64,000 nt of DNA, taken from positions 178,267-242,266 of the forward strand of contig NZ_JAUOPC010000012.1 in the NCBI RefSeq assembly GCF_030546805.1, written 5' to 3'. The position numbers were made by a program, and so were the translations under genes. Under the pieces are notes generated by a model. The model had not been told where the DNA came from and did no database searches. It saw nothing but the letters and a program-made list of their open reading frames with translations. This document shows positions 59,437-64,000 of the stretch, one piece after another. Position 1 is the first letter of the stretch, and every line of letters begins with the position of its first letter. This stretch comes from Cyclobacterium sp. 1_MG-2023. Lineage in GTDB: Bacteria > Bacteroidota > Bacteroidia > Cytophagales > Cyclobacteriaceae.

Positions 59437-60342
59437 ATGATCCCTTCAGAAATTAAAATCTTTTTGGTGGGTGAAGGAAAAAACCTATCCGGAATTGCCT
59501 TATGTTTGGGCAATTCCGGACATAAGGTTTCTCTTTCGGAAAATCCATTGCCTAACAACCACTTGTCAAAGGCCATGGAAGCACAAAAAAATATTTGCAT
59601 AGACCCAAACTATTCCTCCTTACCAAATGCTGACCTGGTTATCATTCAATGCCCTGAAAATAAAACGCTAAAAAGGGCGCTTTTAGGTAAAATATCAGGT
59701 CTAGCCTCTGAAACAACACTTATAGGTATCAATTCTGAAAGCTATACTTTAACAGAATTACAAGCAGGTTTCCCAAACCCTGAGCGACTAATAGGCCTCA
59801 ACTGGGTGTATCCCGCACACCAAACTTTATTTCTAGAAATTATTTCCAACGAAAAGACAAAGGCTGAACCGGTAGGTGAATTAATGCAATTGGCTAAGGC
59901 TTATTGGGACAAAGATCCCTATTTGCTAAGCAAAGGAAAAGGAATTAGAAGCAGACTGCTGGCAGCGATGGCCAGAGAATCATTTCATCTGATAGACAAG
60001 GGTTATGCTGAACCTATAGATATCGACAGGGCTTGCCGCAATGATCCCGGCTATTATTTGCCTTTTGCCGGAAACTTCCGGTATATGGATTTAATGGGGA
60101 CATTTATTTATGGCTTGGTGATGAAAGACCTTAACCCGGAGCTTTCAAACGAAAAATCAAGCTCAGAATTAATAGATGACAAGATAAAAGCCGGCAAATT
60201 AGGCATGGACAAAGGTGAGGGATTTTATTCCTACCCAAAAAATGAAATGCTAAATAAGGAAGAAGATTTTTTAATTTTTAATAAGAAAATTAAAGCACTT
60301 ATGGACAAATACCCTTTTCAGGAGCATAATGATGTAATCTAA
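59437..60342 (+). CDS. Degenerate 3-hydroxyacyl-CoA dehydrogenase paralog (apparent pseudoenzyme)
   Basis: 301 residues from the ATG at 59437, directly after the upstream stop; an ATG at 59425 overlapping that gene is the alternative. It aligns with gene 1 along its length, but the Gly motif is changed to VGEGKNLSG. The catalytic His is Asn (RLIGLNWVYPAHQ) and the Asn of TNRM is Ser (RSRL). Glu in LFLEI remains. Two of the four active-site residues are gone, so dehydrogenase activity by the normal mechanism is unlikely. Coding integrity is perfect (no stops, normal codon use), so it is under selection, perhaps as a heterodimer partner or binding protein. Confidence 0.8.
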   Translation: MIPSEIKIFLVGEGKNLSGIALCLGNSGHKVSLSENPLPNNHLSKAMEAQKNICIDPNYSSLPNADLVIIQCPENKTLKRALLGKISGLASETTLIGINSESYTLTELQAGFPNPERLIGLNWVYPAHQTLFLEIISNEKTKAEPVGELMQLAKAYWDKDPYLLSKGKGIRSRLLAAMARESFHLIDKGYAEPIDIDRACRNDPGYYLPFAGNFRYMDLMGTFIYGLVMKDLNPELSNEKSSSELIDDKIKAGKLGMDKGEGFYSYPKNEMLNKEEDFLIFNKKIKALMDKYPFQEHNDVI

Positions 60343-60367
60343 ACCAAACCATAAAAAAACTAATTTT

Positions 60368-61102
60368 ATGAAGGGCACAACTAAAATGAAATTTGAAAAA
60401 GAAGGTTACCTGTATTTTCCGGAATTTCTAAGCATCTCTGAAATTGACACCATAAAGTCAAAATTAAATGAAATTGTGGATAACAAGTTGCATGAAATCC
60501 CTTCGGCGCATTACAAATTTGAAGATGCGGCAAATAAAAAGGGGATTAAAATGATCCAAGATCTACAATTATATGATCCATTTTTTGAAAAAATTCTCTT
60601 GGAAAGTAAATTCTCTGCTCTGGCAACAGCGCTGCTCGGAGAATCGGTAATCGGTAAAACAGTGGAATTCTTTAACAAACCAGCCAAAATTGGCAAGGGG
60701 ACTCCACCCCATCAAGACGGTTATTATTTTATGTTGGACCCTATGTCTGCAGTAACTTTTTGGGTTGCTTTGGAAGAAGTAGATCAAAATAATGGTTGGG
60801 TGAGCTATGTTAAAGGCTCTCATTTAAATGGGGTAAGAACACATGGTAGGTCTGGAACCATAGGTTTTTCACAAGAAATCTTAGATTTCGGGACTCCTTC
60901 AGATCTGGAGAATGAAGAATTCATCGCAACAAAACCGGGAGATGTGCTGGTCCATCATGCCCTTACCATTCATAGAGCTGCTCCCAATACCAGTTTGGAT
61001 AGAAGTCGAAAAGCCTTGGGTTTGATCTATTTTGGTGCCTCTGCCAAAGAAGACCTTGATGCAAAAAAAGCTTATTTAGCCTCATTAAATAAAATTGATT
61101 AA
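60368..61102 (+). CDS. Phytanoyl-CoA dioxygenase (PhyH) family Fe(II)/2-oxoglutarate enzyme
   Basis: 244 residues. The HxD pair is His115-x-Asp117 in PPHQDGYYF, the distal His is His202 in LTIHRAAPN and a following Arg (DRSRK) should bind 2-oxoglutarate. A long central loop contains WVSYVKGSH, typical of PhyH proteins. Members hydroxylate small quaternary amines, ectoine, aminophosphonates or acyl-CoA; this one cannot be assigned. The next gene starts on the last base of its stop codon (TAATG). Confidence 0.9.
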   Translation: MKGTTKMKFEKEGYLYFPEFLSISEIDTIKSKLNEIVDNKLHEIPSAHYKFEDAANKKGIKMIQDLQLYDPFFEKILLESKFSALATALLGESVIGKTVEFFNKPAKIGKGTPPHQDGYYFMLDPMSAVTFWVALEEVDQNNGWVSYVKGSHLNGVRTHGRSGTIGFSQEILDFGTPSDLENEEFIATKPGDVLVHHALTIHRAAPNTSLDRSRKALGLIYFGASAKEDLDAKKAYLASLNKID

Positions 61103-63606
61103 TGAATTCCTCCCTCAAAAAATTCGCTTTATATAGTTTCCTTTTAATTGCTTCAATCGTCTTTTTTTCTTGTGGAGAAAAAAGTAATGTCCTCACAGAA
61201 GACGATAAGAACCTTTCTTATGAGGTGCTAGACAAGGTGATGCATGAGGAAGAACAATGGGTGAAAGTTCATGCTGCCGAATACAAATTACAAGTAGGGG
61301 ATCCCGAGGGAGTATATGAAACATTTTTAGAGCAGCTTGATAAATTTGGGGAGCTTCCTCCATATAGGATAGGCATTTGGAGGGTGCTCGCTAAATCTGC
61401 CCTCACTAAGCAGGAAAGACAACAGTACATTGACAAAATCTTGGCGGTTTTTAATGATCCACAAGCTACAGATAGAATTCATGCAGCTGAAACCTTGGCT
61501 AAACTCGGAGTTCCCGTTAGCACATTAGCGAAAGCTACTACTGAGGAAATTCTCAATGGAGAAAAAGGAAGTTTATGGGTATATACCCTTTGGGCAAGCA
61601 TGCAGGGAGAAGAAAATGACAACAACCCATTGTTAGAAGCCTTAATATCAGGCATTCCGGAAGAAATACCTAGACTACAGGCTGCTTATGCCTTGAAAAT
61701 GGAAGGGGAAATCTCTGAAGAAAGCTGGAAAAAACTGGCATCATTAGCCCTTGATGAACCTGACAATTCTATCGCAAAGGTTCATTTATTGACAGCGGCA
61801 TATTATTGGACAGGTACAGAAAATCAATATTCAGCTCCTTATAAAGCAATTGAAGCACAAATTTTAGCCTTGCAGCACAGTGAAAAAAAGGGGGATAGAA
61901 TGGCCTTGGCCATGGCTATTTCTCACAAAGGGGACTGGAAGCACCAACCTCTATTGCTTGGCATGCTCCGCAATGACGCTCCAATAAAAAATGAGGTCAA
62001 TGAACAGGACGCTGCAGCAAATGCAGATGTGATGGCAACCGCTGCCTTTGCCTTGCTTCATATGGAGCAAACTACCCACCAATTGTCCACTTTTGATTGG
62101 GTAATTGTACTGGTGTATATGCTGGGAATGATGCTTATTGGCTATATTTTCTCAAAAAAGAACAAGAACGAAAAAGATTTCTTATTGGGTGGTGGAAAAA
62201 TGAACCCGGTGGCCGTGGGTTTATCCTTGTTTGCCACCCTGCTCAGCTCCTTGAGTTATCTCTCCTACCCCGGTGAGATGATTAAATACGGGCCGGTTAT
62301 TTTTTCAGGAGTTTTGGCCTTTCCATTAATCTATTATATCGTAGGATGGTTCCTAATTCCACGTTTCATGAAATTAAAGGTGACTTCTGCCTACGAAATC
62401 CTAGAAATCAATTTGGGTGTCAGCATTCGATTACTGGCTACTTTTTTATTCTTATCCCTGCGTTTTCTTTGGATGGGTACCATAATTTTTATTACGGTGA
62501 ACACAGCCATTATTTCTATTTTCGGATTTGAAGACAGTACCTCTAACATTCTTTGGATAAGTATAATATTAATTGGGGTAACCATTATTTACACCACCAT
62601 GGGCGGCTTAAAAGCCGTGGTCTTCACAGATGTGATTCAATCCTGTGTACTGCTGGGAGGTGCCTTCCTTACCCTGGTCTTGATAAGCATTTATTTTGGA
62701 TCCGCTACTTCATGGATACCCACACATTGGTTGGATCACTGGGGTGAATACAAATGGGGAATAGACGCTAGGGAGCGGCTGAGTATAGGCAATGCCTTAC
62801 TGATGACCGTCATTTGGTATGTGGCTTCATCAGGTTCTGATCAAATGTCCATTCAGCGTTTTCTCGCTACGGAAAATATTCAAACCGCAAGAAAAACCTT
62901 TGCCGTCTCATTGATCACCTCTTTTGTAGCACAATTTCTTTTGGGGCTTGTTGGCCTTGCAGTGCTGGCCTATTTCCTGGACAATCCGCAATTTCTTAGT
63001 GCCGGAGAGTCAGTAGCTACCCATGCAGACATTTTGTTTCCAAAATTTATTTTGGTAGGGCTCCCCATTGGGATTTCCGGATTGGTCGCAGCAGGAATAT
63101 TAGCTGCTGCTATGTCCAGTTTATCCTCCGGACTAAGTGCTACCTCCTCTGTGATTTCTGAAGACCTCTTCAAAAGATTTTCAAGGAAGGCAAAACCTAA
63201 AAAAGTTAATCAACTCAAAAGGATTAGAATTCTATCTCTTTTTGTTGGTATTTTCACCCTTGCCCTAAGTCTCTTGATTAGCCGGGTGGAAGGCAATTTG
63301 TATGATGTTGTTGTCAAGGTGGTAAATCTTTTTGTTTCCCCACTTTTTGTGTTGTTTTTTATGGCGCTTTTTATCCCTTTTGCAACAGCAAGAGGCGTAT
63401 TGATTGGTGGATTGATAAGTATTGCAGTGGCCATTGCTGTGGCCTTCTTTAAATTTATGGGAATAGAAGTGCTCTTTATTACTCCTGCTTCACTGTTTTC
63501 CGGAATAGTAGCAGGTGTAGTGTTCAGTTATATTGACCATAAATTTTTAGGAAATCAGGAAACCATGCAAAAAAGAAGTGAGAAAATTATTGACCAAAGT
63601 AAATAA
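61102..63606 (+). CDS. Sodium:solute symporter with N-terminal lipoprotein-type HEAT-like domain
   Basis: 834 residues, about 270 longer than a normal SSS protein. The N terminus has a lipoprotein signal (lipobox VFFSC, Cys24). It is followed by a soluble helical-repeat region to about residue 325 (for example DRIHAAETLAKLGVPVSTLA and IPRLQAAYALKMEGEISEES), which reads as HEAT-like hairpins. From residue 331 (FDWVIVLVYMLGMMLIGY) there are about 13 membrane helices with SSS signatures (LGGGKMNPVAVGLSLFATLLSSLSYLSYPGEM shortened: GGGKMNPVAVGLSLFATLL; and GILAAAMSSLSSGLSATSSV, the Na2-site region). SSS proteins have an external N terminus, so the extra domain would sit in the periplasm. Last gene of the 57-63.6 kb operon and its likely uptake system. 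Confidence 0.9.
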   Translation: MNSSLKKFALYSFLLIASIVFFSCGEKSNVLTEDDKNLSYEVLDKVMHEEEQWVKVHAAEYKLQVGDPEGVYETFLEQLDKFGELPPYRIGIWRVLAKSALTKQERQQYIDKILAVFNDPQATDRIHAAETLAKLGVPVSTLAKATTEEILNGEKGSLWVYTLWASMQGEENDNNPLLEALISGIPEEIPRLQAAYALKMEGEISEESWKKLASLALDEPDNSIAKVHLLTAAYYWTGTENQYSAPYKAIEAQILALQHSEKKGDRMALAMAISHKGDWKHQPLLLGMLRNDAPIKNEVNEQDAAANADVMATAAFALLHMEQTTHQLSTFDWVIVLVYMLGMMLIGYIFSKKNKNEKDFLLGGGKMNPVAVGLSLFATLLSSLSYLSYPGEMIKYGPVIFSGVLAFPLIYYIVGWFLIPRFMKLKVTSAYEILEINLGVSIRLLATFLFLSLRFLWMGTIIFITVNTAIISIFGFEDSTSNILWISIILIGVTIIYTTMGGLKAVVFTDVIQSCVLLGGAFLTLVLISIYFGSATSWIPTHWLDHWGEYKWGIDARERLSIGNALLMTVIWYVASSGSDQMSIQRFLATENIQTARKTFAVSLITSFVAQFLLGLVGLAVLAYFLDNPQFLSAGESVATHADILFPKFILVGLPIGISGLVAAGILAAAMSSLSSGLSATSSVISEDLFKRFSRKAKPKKVNQLKRIRILSLFVGIFTLALSLLISRVEGNLYDVVVKVVNLFVSPLFVLFFMALFIPFATARGVLIGGLISIAVAIAVAFFKFMGIEVLFITPASLFSGIVAGVVFSYIDHKFLGNQETMQKRSEKIIDQSK

Positions 63607-63800
63607 CTAGCTTGCTGGTTTTGTAAGCAATAGTTCTATCGTACCTTTCACCCCATAGTGGATTTTCGCGATTATTGTAAGTCTTCTTTTTTTGGTATCC
63701 AATTAATTTTGTCTAATTCAGTTCAGGTACGGCTTCCAACTCCCACGCCACAGCGAGCAGGTGGATTATTACGTAACTGTAAACCTATAATATCTCTTTA
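63607..63800. other. Intergenic, nothing identified
   Basis: AT-rich lead-in to the tandem repeat; no terminator or ORF seen. Confidence 0.4.
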
Positions 63801-64000
63801 CCCCGGTGGCTGAGCAGAGCCGATACCTAACGGCCGCGTGAACTCAATACCCGGTGGCTGAGCAGAGCCGATACCTAACGGCTGCGTGAACTCAATACCC
63901 GGTGGCTGAACGGAGCCGATACCTAACGGCTGCGTGAACTCAATACCCGGTGGCTGAGCGGAGCCGATACCTAACGGCTGCGTGAACTCAATACCCGGTG
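63801..64000 (+). repeat. 48-bp tandem repeat, four full units, running off the window
   Basis: CCGGTGGC recurs at 63803, 63851, 63899, 63947 and 63995, an exact 48-bp period. Units differ only at a few bases (GAGCAGAG / GAACGGAG / GAGCGGAG in the core; GCCGC or GCTGC in the second half). Each unit is itself two diverged 24-bp halves, both built as GGCTG...ATACC. There are no spacers between units, so it is not a CRISPR. All plus frames contain a stop; one minus frame is open with a 16-residue period (IEFTQPLG + IGSAQPPG) but has no start or known family. Confidence 0.92.

Noticed and set aside
63801..64000. Possible CRISPR array at the window end
   Set aside because: Units are directly joined with a constant 48-bp period and no variable spacers; it is a plain tandem repeat.

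Overview
The window looks like a chromosomal segment of an aerobic, free-living marine-type Bacteroidota, most likely Cyclobacteriaceae (Cyclobacterium/Algoriphagus/Echinicola-like). The reasons are low GC, almost no Shine-Dalgarno sequences, many lipoproteins, a type IX secretion (T9SS) cargo with a C-terminal sorting domain, a T9SS plug (DUF5103) gene, a DUF3276 PUR-domain gene and a KorAB-type 2-oxoacid oxidoreductase. The family assignment is inference from gene content; no search was run.

Layout. 1-2.0 kb: a lipoprotein gene (DUF4221-like) between two direct copies of a hairpin-rich interspersed repeat. 2-6.7 kb: katG, then a BlaI/BlaR1-type repressor/sensor pair whose M56 peptidase carries POTRA-like domains at its C terminus. 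6.8-18.6 kb: minus-strand secreted proteins of unknown role (a beta-helix protein, a lipoprotein, two tandem paralogs, an Ig-like protein) mixed with a DUF1761 membrane protein, an AraC regulator and a methyltransferase. 19-29.4 kb: a convergent catabolic island. Ceramidase-like, PHP, GH31 and esterase genes lie on plus; FG-GAP lipoprotein, DUF5009 and sialidase-like genes lie on minus. 29.6-31.2 kb: Crp-type regulator and pirin. 31.2-32.6 kb: a repeat-rich gap with a DUF559 gene interrupted by a stop codon. 32.6-37.3 kb: a tightly coupled operon joining a GltD-like flavoprotein with ferredoxin clusters to KorA and KorB. 38.5-41 kb: a three-gene overlapping operon ending in a T9SS-exported Cys/His papain-like protein, then a frameshifted small secreted gene. 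41-44.5 kb: DNA-damage genes (DNA polymerase IV diverging from a LexA-like S24 repressor over three 19-bp operators, then Ogt) and a GNAT enzyme. 44.7-56.7 kb: housekeeping genes (tRNA-Leu, aldose epimerase, ABC-F, T9SS plug, YchF, AI-2E transporter, DUF3276, ferredoxin, acyl-CoA reductase, TPR, CsbD) plus a solitary Cas6-like gene with no cas partners and no CRISPR array. 57.1-63.6 kb: a five-gene operon (two 3-hydroxyacyl-CoA-dehydrogenase-like proteins, a class III aminotransferase, a PhyH dioxygenase and a symporter with a lipoprotein-type HEAT-like N-terminal domain). The window ends inside a perfect-period 48-bp tandem repeat whose half-units also occur singly at 16.1, 31.2 and 32.2 kb.

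Most unusual items: the orphan Cas6 that appears to lack the catalytic His, the M56-POTRA fusion with its operator cluster, the 57-63.6 kb operon with an apparent pseudo-dehydrogenase and a fused transporter, the T9SS papain-like cassette, and the 48-bp repeat family.
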